A stretch of DNA of 64,000 bases from Shewanella psychromarinicola (GCF_003855155.1 NZ_CP034073.1:434001-498000), one strand, 5' to 3'. Shown: positions 26,682-34,774, numbered from the stretch's first letter. Program-made: numbers and translations. Notes: generated by a model not told the origin, from the letters alone.

Positions 26682-26752
26682 CAAAGCCATTTAGCGAATA
26701 AACCTATAAACATATTGGTGGATCACTTTTTCCATATATTTTCTCATGTGAA
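26682..26752 (+). repeat. Cassette-boundary repeat 4 of 6, right part
   Basis: Starts CAAAG, then TTAG 26691-26694 and CCAT 26732-26735 followed by ATATTTTCTCA, as in repeat 6. With the intron removed the geometry is TGCCCC, 8 nt, TTAG, 37 nt, CCAT. Confidence 0.8.
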
Positions 26753-26896
26753 AGGTTGCCATCTCTGTATCAGTGAAACTGAAATCTAAATTGTCTTTTT
26801 ACTGGGAAATCCAGATATGCATTTATTCTAATAATTAAATTTTTTCACCGACTAAACTTAGTAAGGGCAATCTTGTTGTTACTAAGGAGGTGCGTT

Positions 26897-27490
26897 ATGT
26901 TGACGCAAACAGGCCACTCAACAGGACAGAAAAAACCATTCAAACTGGAAGATATCTGGAGAATTAGGACAAGATTAGAAATTGAAAAAAATATTAAAGA
27001 GCTCGCTTTGTTAAATCTAGCGATAGATTGTAAGTTACGCTCTTGTGATTTACTTAGAATGAAAGTTAGAGATATTAGCAGTGGTGGCGTTATCCATACA
27101 CGTGTCATTTACAGGCAGAGTAAAACTGACCGCGATGTTCAATTTGAAATCACTTCTCGAACAGCCCAATCTCTGTCTAAATGGATTAATGAAAAGGTAC
27201 TTACCCCAGCAGATTATATATTTCCAAGTCCTAGAAAGAGCGGTTATCCAATGAGTTACAGCTACTACTCTAGTATTATTCATCGATGGGCAAGAGAGTT
27301 AGGGTATGACGAATACCGTTATGGCACTCACTCCATGAGAAGAACCAAGGCAACATTAATTTATGCAAAAACTAAAAATATACGAGCAGTACAGTTACTA
27401 CTTGGCCACGTTAAGTTAGATAATACCATCCGCTATTTGGGTGTAGAGTTAGAAGACGCTTTAAATATTTCAGAGGATACTGATTCATAA
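26897..27490 (+). CDS. Small tyrosine recombinase, catalytic domain only
   Basis: The start is ATG 26897 with AAGGAGG 6 nt upstream, giving 197 residues. All catalytic positions are present: Arg48 (KLRSCDLL), Lys76 (RQSKTDRD), His145-x-x-Arg148 (HSMRR), His171 (LLGHVKLD) and Tyr180 (IRYLG). There is no separate N-terminal core-binding (SAM-like) domain, as in FimB/FimE-sized recombinases. It stands in the module after repeat 4, followed by the Fic gene. It is the only recombinase in the array and a natural candidate for acting on the boundary repeats, which is inference. Confidence 0.9.
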   Translation: MLTQTGHSTGQKKPFKLEDIWRIRTRLEIEKNIKELALLNLAIDCKLRSCDLLRMKVRDISSGGVIHTRVIYRQSKTDRDVQFEITSRTAQSLSKWINEKVLTPADYIFPSPRKSGYPMSYSYYSSIIHRWARELGYDEYRYGTHSMRRTKATLIYAKTKNIRAVQLLLGHVKLDNTIRYLGVELEDALNISEDTDS

Positions 27491-27509
27491 AAGTAACTTG
27501 TGTAAATTT

Positions 27510-27550
27510 GTAAAAACAAGTATTTTAATTTCGTAAAAACAAGTTTTTAA
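27510..27550. promoter_or_regulatory. Two direct repeats upstream of the Fic gene
   Basis: GTAAAAACAAGTATTTTA (27510-27527) and GTAAAAACAAGTTTTTAA (27533-27550) repeat at 23-bp spacing, 38 bp before the start codon. Likely operator sites, perhaps for the Fic protein's own N-terminal winged helix. Confidence 0.5.
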
Positions 27551-27587
27551 TGTATCAAATAAAACTATTTATAAGAAGTATTCAGGC

Positions 27588-29126
27588 ATGGCAAAGACTG
27601 GTAATGAAAAATTAGTGGATGCACTTAGAGAAGCGGCGACGATAAGAGCTGGAAATATCGTCAATAGTCGGAACCTTAAACCAACGTCGCGAACGCTTTT
27701 GGTCAGCGAAGGTTATCTAAAACCAATTATTCGTGGATGGTACCTGTTCGACGCCGACGTCTCAGTGGTGAAAACAGGAGAATCCGCTTTATGGTATCAA
27801 TCAATTTGGCAGTTTATTGGACAATATTTAAATGAGTCATACGGTGATGACTACTGGCTAAATCCCGAGGCTTCTATAGATATCCACACTGCCAACAATT
27901 CTTTGCCAAGACAATTGGTCGTGTTTACTAGTCAAGGAAAGACAAGGAACATTCTTTTACCGAATGATATGAGTTTGATGGTCATTAAAACCTCAGAAAA
28001 GCCGACTGAAATTATGGAACTTAATGGCGTGCAGGTTCTAAAGCTAGAGTTTGCACTCGCAGGTCTAGCACCAAGTATATATCGTTCAAACCCGCTGGCC
28101 GTACAAATTGCACTCGGTCAATCTGATGTTAATACTGTGGCAAGTAGTTTGCTTATTACTAAAAATGTTCAATCGGCTAACCGCTTGGTTGGAGCCTACC
28201 TAGAAATTGGGCGTAAAGCTGATTCTCGAAATCTGACAAGTATGATTGATGCTGTTGGTTTAGGTCCGCTTAAAGGTGAGAATCCATTTGAAATACCAGT
28301 GGTTAAGATTGGTAATAAACGTCAAGAATCAGCGGCAGCAGTACGTGTAAAATTACTTTGGCAAAAGCTCCGTGGCGATGTTGAAGCAATATTTAACGAC
28401 CATGTTGTTTTTGATTTTTTTCAACGATCACTTGATGATTTACTTGATTCTGTGGATAAGGTATACGTTTCTGATGCTTATCACTCTCTATCAATTGAAG
28501 GGTATGTTGTTACGGAAGATCTGATTAATCGTGTCGCGAGCGGAAAGTGGGATGTCAATCAAATTGAATCGGACAAACAACAAAAGGACGCACTGGCAGC
28601 AAGAGGCTACTATGAAGCGTTTCAAGCGCTACGTGGGTTGATTAAAGAGGCGCATAATGAAGGTGCCACTAATTTGGATCTTGCCTATTTGCTTGATGTC
28701 AGCATCACGCAGATATATACATCGTTATTTAAGCCTTGTGTTAGTGCCGGTATCATTAAAGATCAAGATTTAGCTGGCTATCGTAAAGGCCCAATCATGA
28801 TCAGAACATCAAGGCATATGCCACCACAGAGCGAGCAGCTTATGGACTGCATGGCAGCCTTAAAAGATCTCATTGTGAATGAACCTAATTTTGCAATTAA
28901 AGCTGTACTTGGGCATTTCTTTTTGGGTTATATTCATCCCTTCCCGGATGGAAATGGCAGGACGAGTCGATTTTTGATGAATTTTATGTTTCTGCTAGGT
29001 GGTTATAATTGGGTAGTAGTACCCGTTACAGAACGCACAACCTACCTTGATGGATTAGAACAAGCATCGATTGATGGAAACGTTATTCCATTTGCTAAGT
29101 TCATACATAAAATCATGCCAGTTTAA
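27588..29126 (+). CDS. Fic-domain protein with AbiEi-like N-terminal domain
   Basis: 512 residues. The C-terminal Fic domain has the catalytic loop HPFPDGNGR at about 450-458 (His450), matching HxFx(D/E)GNGR, so it should transfer AMP or another phosphate-linked group to a hydroxyl side chain. An inhibitory-helix motif (S/T)xxxE(G/N) appears as SLSIEG near residue 300, as in class II self-inhibited Fic enzymes. The N-terminal part (TLLVSEGYLKPIIRGWYLFD) resembles the winged-helix AbiEi-type antitoxin domain. This suggests a one-protein toxin with its own regulator. It shares a module with the recombinase gene. Confidence 0.9.
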   Translation: MAKTGNEKLVDALREAATIRAGNIVNSRNLKPTSRTLLVSEGYLKPIIRGWYLFDADVSVVKTGESALWYQSIWQFIGQYLNESYGDDYWLNPEASIDIHTANNSLPRQLVVFTSQGKTRNILLPNDMSLMVIKTSEKPTEIMELNGVQVLKLEFALAGLAPSIYRSNPLAVQIALGQSDVNTVASSLLITKNVQSANRLVGAYLEIGRKADSRNLTSMIDAVGLGPLKGENPFEIPVVKIGNKRQESAAAVRVKLLWQKLRGDVEAIFNDHVVFDFFQRSLDDLLDSVDKVYVSDAYHSLSIEGYVVTEDLINRVASGKWDVNQIESDKQQKDALAARGYYEAFQALRGLIKEAHNEGATNLDLAYLLDVSITQIYTSLFKPCVSAGIIKDQDLAGYRKGPIMIRTSRHMPPQSEQLMDCMAALKDLIVNEPNFAIKAVLGHFFLGYIHPFPDGNGRTSRFLMNFMFLLGGYNWVVVPVTERTTYLDGLEQASIDGNVIPFAKFIHKIMPV

Positions 29127-29189
29127 GCATATTTAAATTAGAGTCGGTAAAGAATAACAGGCTCGGCGCTGTCCACCGTTAAGTCAGTT

Positions 29190-29285
29190 GTTCATAATTG
29201 GCTCAACGTTGCCCCAAACGTTTTTAGAGTAATGGCATCGCAACAATCTTAATGCTTATTGTTTGCCTTAATTTTTCTTCTACCT
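29190..29285 (+). repeat. Cassette-boundary repeat 5 of 6
   Basis: TGCCCC 29210-29215, 8 nt, TTAG 29224-29227, 38 nt, CCTT 29266-29269. It shares TTAGAGTA and the TTTGCC segment with repeat 6. It follows the Fic gene. Confidence 0.65.
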
Positions 29286-29355
29286 CGTAAGGTATTTCGA
29301 TGTATAAGTAAGTGCGAGCAGTATTGGGGCGTCAAGTTCGTAGCAAGATCACTTG

Positions 29356-30801
29356 CTAGTCGGGTGTAATCCATGCGTTAAGTGGGAGGACACTTGCCAT
29401 CACGCCAAACGCATAGCTCTCTTGGTGGTAATATGCTCCTTGATAAAGAATAAAATCACAGGACTTAACAAGTTCTTTATAAATGTCATTTCCAGTAGCA
29501 CATGTATAGAGCAAAGAGATTTTAATCTCACGATCGCCTTTAGATGCTTTTACTGTAATGTATTCACCTTCCTTGACTGGGTCAGTGAACGAATGGCACT
29601 GCCACCCCTTGTCTCTTAAGTTAGGGATGATTTCTAAATTCATTTTTTCCGATAACTTAGAAGCACGTAGTAGCCAACCATCATCCGATGCCGTTGGATT
29701 GAATGGGAGATTATTGTCGATCTGCAATTGGTTAAGGATACGCTTCTTAAATAGTTGGGTGTTCATGCAAGCGAAAACTTCAAGTCTGAAAGATTCTGCT
29801 CTTTCATCAGGTTCTGGAGGAAATATACTGACCTTGCTTTCCGCTACAGCAAAACATTCGATGAAAGCCAGTGCTTGAATCAATCCCATTGCACGAAAAA
29901 AATTGTGTTCATTTTGCCAAATGTCGGATTTAGCATGAGCGAAAAAGTGACGATTGAAACCTGAGTGTTTGTCATAGTTATCAGTTTTTTCATAAAAACT
30001 GTTAAGCAACCAATAACGAATTGTTTCTAAAGTAAAAATTTTTGTATTCATTACCTTTAGCACTGAATTTTCAATGTACTCAGGGGGAATCCAGTCGCTA
30101 TGGTTAATATGTAGTTTTGTAACGCCATCACAAGCTAGGTCAATGCTCTTGTTGACCTTAGTCATTATATCAAGACCAGAACTATCTTCTCCGATAATTG
30201 AGCCTAGAATATCTTCAATAATTGGTATTAGAGCTGCAACAGCCACTACTTTCATTCCACTATAGAAAGCTAGAATTGACTCTTTAATTATTGGTAAGTG
30301 TTTCGATATAGCCTCTGACTCGGTAAGGGTTTGTACTGTGATAGGGATAATATTACCAAGTGTATAAATCGAAGATAGGTGCGGCTCAAATCGACTCTGT
30401 AACCCCCTTTTATTCCAGTGACTATGCTCTCGTGCATTTATACCGGCATTATTGATTGCATCGCTAATTGCTCCATTCGTTATATAAGGTGGACTAAACC
30501 AATCAACCGACTTCCAAAAGTTTGCGTAGTTTTGGTTTGGCTCTATGTTGTGATTGTAAATTTCAATTTCATTGAGTTTTTTTCGAGGGTAGAGCGCTGT
30601 ACCTAAATCCGTCTTTAATTGAATCGCTTTAATCCGAGGATTCGAACCAAATTCGACCTCTTCAACACTTTCGATAACCAATCCACGTTGTTCCGCAAAA
30701 TTTTTTACTTCGTCAATGGTTACGGTCGACATCTGACCTGAACCATTGAATCGATCCCACGTCGCACGGATATGTTTATTTGTTCTCGTTTCTACAGACA
30801 T
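29356..30801 (-). CDS. Uncharacterised protein with HEPN-like R-x4-H motif
   Basis: 481 residues, family not recognised. Around residues 283-289 the sequence NRHFFAHAK has the R-x4-H arrangement of HEPN ribonuclease domains. The surrounding predicted helices (ETIRYWLLNSFYEK before, FFRAMGLIQALAFIECFAVA after) fit such a helical fold. A hydrophobic helix sits near 180-205 (GMKVVAVAALIPIIEDILGS). The C-terminal third seems a separate mixed domain with no motif I know. It is a one-gene module on the minus strand between two boundary repeats. A defence or toxin role is plausible but unproven. Confidence 0.7.
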   Translation of the reverse strand: MSVETRTNKHIRATWDRFNGSGQMSTVTIDEVKNFAEQRGLVIESVEEVEFGSNPRIKAIQLKTDLGTALYPRKKLNEIEIYNHNIEPNQNYANFWKSVDWFSPPYITNGAISDAINNAGINAREHSHWNKRGLQSRFEPHLSSIYTLGNIIPITVQTLTESEAISKHLPIIKESILAFYSGMKVVAVAALIPIIEDILGSIIGEDSSGLDIMTKVNKSIDLACDGVTKLHINHSDWIPPEYIENSVLKVMNTKIFTLETIRYWLLNSFYEKTDNYDKHSGFNRHFFAHAKSDIWQNEHNFFRAMGLIQALAFIECFAVAESKVSIFPPEPDERAESFRLEVFACMNTQLFKKRILNQLQIDNNLPFNPTASDDGWLLRASKLSEKMNLEIIPNLRDKGWQCHSFTDPVKEGEYITVKASKGDREIKISLLYTCATGNDIYKELVKSCDFILYQGAYYHQESYAFGVMASVLPLNAWITPD

Positions 30802-31004
30802 TCAGTTGCCTTGTTGACTTGATGTTCATTCTTCGAATACTGGTAACATATGGGATCATTTTGAAAACTAATTGTCATTATGCTGGCTAACCCGAGCATT
30901 ATAACTTAAAAGTCAATGACCTAGCCCACATTCTGTGCGTTTATAGTTTATATTAAAGTTTGATCATTTATATAATGGTTTGATATTTTGGCGTTTTTGG
31001 TGAA

Positions 31005-31110
31005 GAAACGGGCTAAGGGCTAGTGCGTTTCTGCCCCAAAGTAGCTTAGAGTAGCAGCTCAATAACAATATGCTCATCTCGGTTTGCCATATATTTTCTC
31101 AAGTGATGAA
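31005..31110 (+). repeat. Cassette-boundary repeat 6 of 6
   Basis: TGCCCC 31032-31037, 8 nt, TTAG 31046-31049, 37 nt, CCAT 31087-31090, then ATATTTTCTCA as in repeat 4. It lies upstream of the HEPN-like gene's start, last in the array. The remainder of 30802-31201 has no gene. Confidence 0.8.
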
Positions 31111-31201
31111 AGGGATATACACCAAGATAGTGCAAGAGTATCTTGGTGCGACGTGGAGTATTTAAGAGATTAAACTGTAAAAAATATTTGAATTAACACG
31201 C

Positions 31202-32125
31202 TTAATCAGACTTAATGACAAGTAAATTCTGTTTCATAAAATCAATAAAAACGCGGTTTTTATTCGGCATGTATTTACTTTGCACATACTGCAAACAAAT
31301 ATCACCGTGATAATTACCCTGTAACTGCCAATCTTCCAATAGCGGAATGAGTGTCCCCGCTTCAATACCCTGCTGTGCGATATAATCCGGCAAACCACCA
31401 ACACCAAAACCCTGTTCAATGGCATCACAACGCATTTCACTGTGATTAATCAAGTATGCTCCAGTTACGTGCACAGTCGCTTGTTGATTTTCATTGCTAA
31501 ATCGCCAACGGTTGTCGGCCGTGTTTTCGCCTAAACAAAGGCATGATAGATATTTTAAGTCATCGGGGTGTGTTGGCAAATCATGGTTGGCGAGGAAATC
31601 AGGGCTGGCACATAATACCTGTTCAACGCGACCAATTTTAACATTGACCAATGCTTCAATGGGATTGTCATTAATATGAATCAAAAAATCAACACCATCA
31701 TGAATGGGATCTAAAACACGGTCGGTCACTTTTAAATGCAACTGAATATCTGGATAGCATTTTAAAAATTCAATAAAGAGCGGTCGTAATACTCTACTCG
31801 CTAGCGATTTTGGTGCTGCGACTCTCAATAATCCACTCACCGTCGATGTTGTAGAGGTACTGGCATTAACCGCTTGCTCTGCAGACTCAACCATCTGTTT
31901 ACAATAATCAAAAGTGATTTTCCCTGACTCCGTCAAAGCCAGTTGTCGCGTAGTGCGCTGTAATAGTTTGATGCCTAATGCATCTTCTAACCTGCTTATC
32001 TGACGGCTCACAGCTGAGGGTGTCACCCCCAGTTTTCTGGCTGCTTTACTAAAGTTCCCCTGCTCAACCACAGTGACAAAAATCGCCATGTCGGGCAACA
32101 AAGGGATTATTTTATTTGTGTCCAC
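31202..32125 (-). CDS. LysR-family transcriptional regulator
   Basis: The start is ambiguous: GTG at 32125 (AAAGGA 10 nt upstream) gives 307 residues; an ATG at 32089 would cut the first helix short and a TTG at 32134 has poor spacing. The winged helix reads MAIFVTVVEQGNFSKAARKL, GVTPSAVSRQISRLEDALG. A co-inducer-binding domain follows. It is divergent from an RhtB/LysE exporter gene, a common arrangement in which LysR controls the exporter. Confidence 0.9.
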   Translation of the reverse strand: MDTNKIIPLLPDMAIFVTVVEQGNFSKAARKLGVTPSAVSRQISRLEDALGIKLLQRTTRQLALTESGKITFDYCKQMVESAEQAVNASTSTTSTVSGLLRVAAPKSLASRVLRPLFIEFLKCYPDIQLHLKVTDRVLDPIHDGVDFLIHINDNPIEALVNVKIGRVEQVLCASPDFLANHDLPTHPDDLKYLSCLCLGENTADNRWRFSNENQQATVHVTGAYLINHSEMRCDAIEQGFGVGGLPDYIAQQGIEAGTLIPLLEDWQLQGNYHGDICLQYVQSKYMPNKNRVFIDFMKQNLLVIKSD

Positions 32126-32240
32126 TAAGCACAAGTCCTTTTACAAATTGGTGTATTGTTTTAAATCTCTCACAAATTAACATGACTGCAGAGTAATAAA
32201 TACGTTGCTGTAAGCATATTTTAAATAATGAGAGGTAAAT

Positions 32241-32882
32241 ATGGAGCTGTTAATAAATACTTATATGGCAGAAATTATTACGGTGAGCACCATTGCTATT
32301 TTTATGGCGGTGTTACCCGGGGCTGATTTTGTGATGGTGACCCGTACGAGTATTTACAATGGTCGTTTGGCAGGTTTATATACTAGTTTAGGTATGGCTT
32401 TATCTGTTTGTATACACGCCAGTTATTCAATTGCAGGATTAGCCGTCGTGATTGCAAATTCGGCATGGTTATTCAATTTAATTAAATACTTAGGAGCCGC
32501 TTATCTTATTTATATTGCTTGGCAGTTATTAACAACACGCGCGCTTTTAAATGCAGATCAAAACAATAAAACGGTTAATATTTCACCCTTTGCAGCGGTA
32601 CGTTTAGGCTTTACCTGCAATATATTAAACCCTAAAACATCGATCTTTTTCTTAAGTATTTTTACTCAAGTGGTGTCACTAGATACTCCACTAATAATGC
32701 AGATAGGTTATGGCTTGATCATTATGTTGGCACATTTTATCTGGTACATCGGGGTTGTTTTACTGTTATCACACCCAAATATACTGCCTCTATTCAATCA
32801 GCATAAACAAAAAATTGATAAAGTTGCAGGATTTATATTGATGCTTATTGCGATAAAACTCATCTTAGTGAGTTCTATTTAA
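32241..32882 (+). CDS. RhtB/LysE-family amino-acid exporter
   Basis: 213 residues with about six membrane helices, ATG at 32241 after GAGGTAA. The N-terminal family motif appears as AVLPGADFVMVTRTSIYNGR LAGL (variant of GPGPxxLxVxxxxxxxGRxxG), and KYLGAAYLIYIAWQLL and NPKTSIFFLSIF are conserved RhtB features. It exports an amino acid or analogue (threonine, homoserine or similar) from the cytoplasm. Paired with the divergent LysR gene. Confidence 0.92.
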   Translation: MELLINTYMAEIITVSTIAIFMAVLPGADFVMVTRTSIYNGRLAGLYTSLGMALSVCIHASYSIAGLAVVIANSAWLFNLIKYLGAAYLIYIAWQLLTTRALLNADQNNKTVNISPFAAVRLGFTCNILNPKTSIFFLSIFTQVVSLDTPLIMQIGYGLIIMLAHFIWYIGVVLLLSHPNILPLFNQHKQKIDKVAGFILMLIAIKLILVSSI

Positions 32883-33073
32883 GTATGATTAGCTTTACCC
32901 GATGAGTGGTGATCGGGCGTTTTAGGCACTTCCCCAAATAGGCTGAGGGTCAGTTCTTTCTTTTTGCCTTTCTCAATAATTAGCGCCTGTTCTAAGGCGA
33001 TATATGGACTCTGTAGAGATATACTGAATTTAACCACAGACTTAGAGGTTAATATAACTGCGCATAACGCATG
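32879..33073 (-). pseudogene. Possible 3' remnant of an unknown gene
   Basis: An open stretch on the complement reads VVKFSISLQSPYIALEQALI then IEKGKKKELTLSLFGEVPKT and ends at 32879, overlapping the exporter stop. It has no start codon with a ribosome site and an upstream stop at 33074. It may be a gene fragment or chance. Family not recognised. Confidence 0.25.
32898..32923 (+). terminator. Terminator after the RhtB gene
   Basis: CCCGAT (32898-32903) pairs with ATCGGG (32912-32917), followed by CGTTTTA, 15 bp after the stop codon. Confidence 0.55.
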
Positions 33074-33082
33074 TTATGCGCA
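33059..33082. repeat. 24-bp inverted repeat
   Basis: TGCGCATAAC (33059-33068) and GTTATGCGCA (33073-33082) form 10-bp perfect arms around GCAT. No adjacent gene explains it. Confidence 0.7.
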
Positions 33083-33218
33083 ATAGGGTGAGGGTATCAG
33101 CTAGATCCCTTCACTACCCCTAAACAATCTAATGTGTATTACTATCGACTAAAACAATAACCCTATCAAGGATCTGTCCATAAATGAGTTAGATGTCTTG
33201 ATTAAAAATGCCTAAATG

Positions 33219-33550
33219 CAACTCTGAACTTGAGAACGTTGAAGAAAATAGCGTGAAGCTCACATGGATGTGAGCTTAGCTTTCGCGGTACAGGATGTAC
33301 CATCGAAAGCGTTAGCATTTTCGAGTAAGGCCGAGGCAGGTTTTATACGCGGTTAAAGGCTAGAACAATTTCCGTTGCTACCTTTTCGCTTCTCAGAAAA
33401 TGTTGCCGGAACGGCAGGGGTGATCCAAGAGGGGATTGCTGTTGATCCCCTTTTGGCCCGTGCAGGGCGGAGCCTTGCGATCTTAATTCAAACGAAGTTT
33501 GACAATCTGGTTTGGGTGAAGCGCCACGACGTTAGTGGCCGCAGGCCATA
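33219..33550 (+). repeat. Structured dispersed repeat, copy B
   Basis: Aligns with the complement of 17046-17326. It contains a 22-bp palindrome at 33256-33277 (AAGCTCACAT, GG, ATGTGAGCTT), a stem GGTACA/TGTACC at 33287-33301, a stem CCAAGAGGGGAT/ATCCCCTTTTGG at 33425-33456, and the terminal block at 33511-33550. It lies at the right side of the accessory region, in the opposite orientation to copy A. No protein-coding gene in 33083-33660. Confidence 0.8.
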
Positions 33551-33660
33551 TTTGTAAAAGGATGCATATAAGCAACATAGTTTACACATCAATCCATTCA
33601 GGCCGTTTACAGTTAGTAATGATTACTGAACAACACTTACCTACACAACACCGAAAAACC

Positions 33661-34263
33661 TTAAACCGTTTTATATCCAACGATTTGGACAACAGCACTA
33701 TCACCTTGATGATACTTTCCTTCGGAAATATGCCTTTCTATTTCATGACCAATAACAAACTCTAACCCTTTCAATTCAGTTTCTAACTCTTGCAGCGACA
33801 TAAATAATGCTTTGTTAGACGGTGGCGGCCCGCCAATGCCAGTCATATGAATATGACGTTCAGTAAATGCTTCTAAAATAAACACCCCATCATGTTTCAA
33901 AGCACTAACAGCTTGTCGATGGAGATCTTTACGTAATAAAGGGGGAACATGCGCAGATATTGATACTATGCCATCCCAAACGTTTTCACCTAAATCATAA
34001 TGACTCAAATCTGCTACAACAGTTGAAATTTCTACACCACATTCAGCAGCGAGGCTTTCCGCCTTTTTAAGGCCCACAGATGACTGATCGACAGCGGTAA
34101 CTTTGTATCCTTGTTTAGCCAAAAATACAGCATTACGCCCTTCACCTTCCGCCAAACAAAGGACTCGACCGCCCTTTGGTATTCGAAAAAACTCAGACTT
34201 TAAGAAATCATTAGGCTCGATTCCATATACAAAGCCTGCTTCGTTATATCTTTGATCCCACAT
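33661..34263 (-). CDS. Class I SAM-dependent methyltransferase
   Basis: The start is ATG 34263 (MWDQRYNEAGFVYGIEPNDF) with AGGAG 5 nt upstream, giving 200 residues. SAM-binding motif I is GGRVLCLAEGEGRNAVFLAK, followed by VTAVDQSSVGL and DGIVSISAHVPPLLRKDLHR. It belongs to the TehB/thiopurine-like small methyltransferase group common in marine bacteria. The methyl acceptor is unknown. It is monocistronic and sits between the structured repeat and a tandem-repeat array. Confidence 0.87.
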   Translation of the reverse strand: MWDQRYNEAGFVYGIEPNDFLKSEFFRIPKGGRVLCLAEGEGRNAVFLAKQGYKVTAVDQSSVGLKKAESLAAECGVEISTVVADLSHYDLGENVWDGIVSISAHVPPLLRKDLHRQAVSALKHDGVFILEAFTERHIHMTGIGGPPPSNKALFMSLQELETELKGLEFVIGHEIERHISEGKYHQGDSAVVQIVGYKTV

Positions 34264-34363
34264 CAAGACTCCTAATGCTTTAACTGGTTAACAAAATTGC
34301 TAAATGTCTAATAATTAACTTACTGTCCATACATGCATTAAAAAATTCGCATCAATACTTAAT

Positions 34364-34474
34364 TAATAAACTTCACTCCCAACAATGTCTAAGTACTTAA
34401 TAATAAACTTCACTCCCAACAATGTCTAAGTACTTAATAATAAACTTCACTCCCAACAATGTCTAAGTACTTAA
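34364..34474. repeat. Three 37-bp tandem repeats
   Basis: Three near-identical 37-bp units starting at 34364, 34401 and 34438, each containing CTTCACTCCCAACAATGTCT (at 34371, 34408 and 34445). They lie between the methyltransferase start and the DUF2892 gene, in otherwise empty 34264-34585. There are no spacers between units, so this is not a CRISPR array. Confidence 0.95.
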
Positions 34475-34585
34475 TAATAAAAAGGAAAATATAATGGATA
34501 ATATTGGATATCGATAAATAAATATGGGGACGCGAACCCTAATATTCCAGCGACACGTCCCTCAGTAATCCTTAGCTAAACCAGA

Positions 34586-34774
34586 TTACTTCTTAGTTTG
34601 ACAACTTGATATACCAAAAGGCACGTAAGCAGGACACCATCCAATTGCGGCGGTAAGGAGTGGAATAACCCCCACGGCGCCCCACCAAGACTGATAGTAA
34701 ACGCCAACTGCAATAATACATGCTCCGAGTATTACCCTAATGATTTTATCTGTTTTACCTATATTACATTTCAT
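34586..34774 (-). CDS. DUF2892/YgaP-type small membrane protein
   Basis: The start is ATG 34774 after GGAGG, giving 62 residues (MKCNIGKTDKIIRVILGACI). Two membrane segments (VILGACIIAVGVYYQSWWGA, VGVIPLLTAAIG) precede the family ending WCPAYVPFGISSC. DUF2892 proteins are inner-membrane proteins often fused or linked to rhodanese domains in YgaP; this one has no rhodanese. The Cys residues may be redox- or sulfur-linked. Function unknown. Confidence 0.85.
   Translation of the reverse strand: MKCNIGKTDKIIRVILGACIIAVGVYYQSWWGAVGVIPLLTAAIGWCPAYVPFGISSCQTKK

Noticed and set aside
26873..26896. Upstream start for the small recombinase
   Set aside because: The ATG at 26897 has AAGGAGG at proper distance; the upstream start would place that site inside the coding sequence.
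17351..31110. Classical chromosomal integron with attC sites
   Set aside because: No IntI-type integrase, no clear RYYYAAC/GTTRRRY box pair in the repeats, and sequence similarity extends about 45 bp past the TTAG. The layout is integron-like but the parts are not canonical.
17351..31110. Prophage
   Set aside because: No capsid, tail, terminase, lysis or phage-replication genes; the recombinase alone does not support a phage.
33375..33765. Short plus-strand ORFs in and after structured repeat copy B
   Set aside because: They read through palindromes, lack ribosome sites, and one overlaps the methyltransferase gene in antisense.
34364..34474. CRISPR array
   Set aside because: The 37-bp units follow each other with no spacers, and no cas genes are present.
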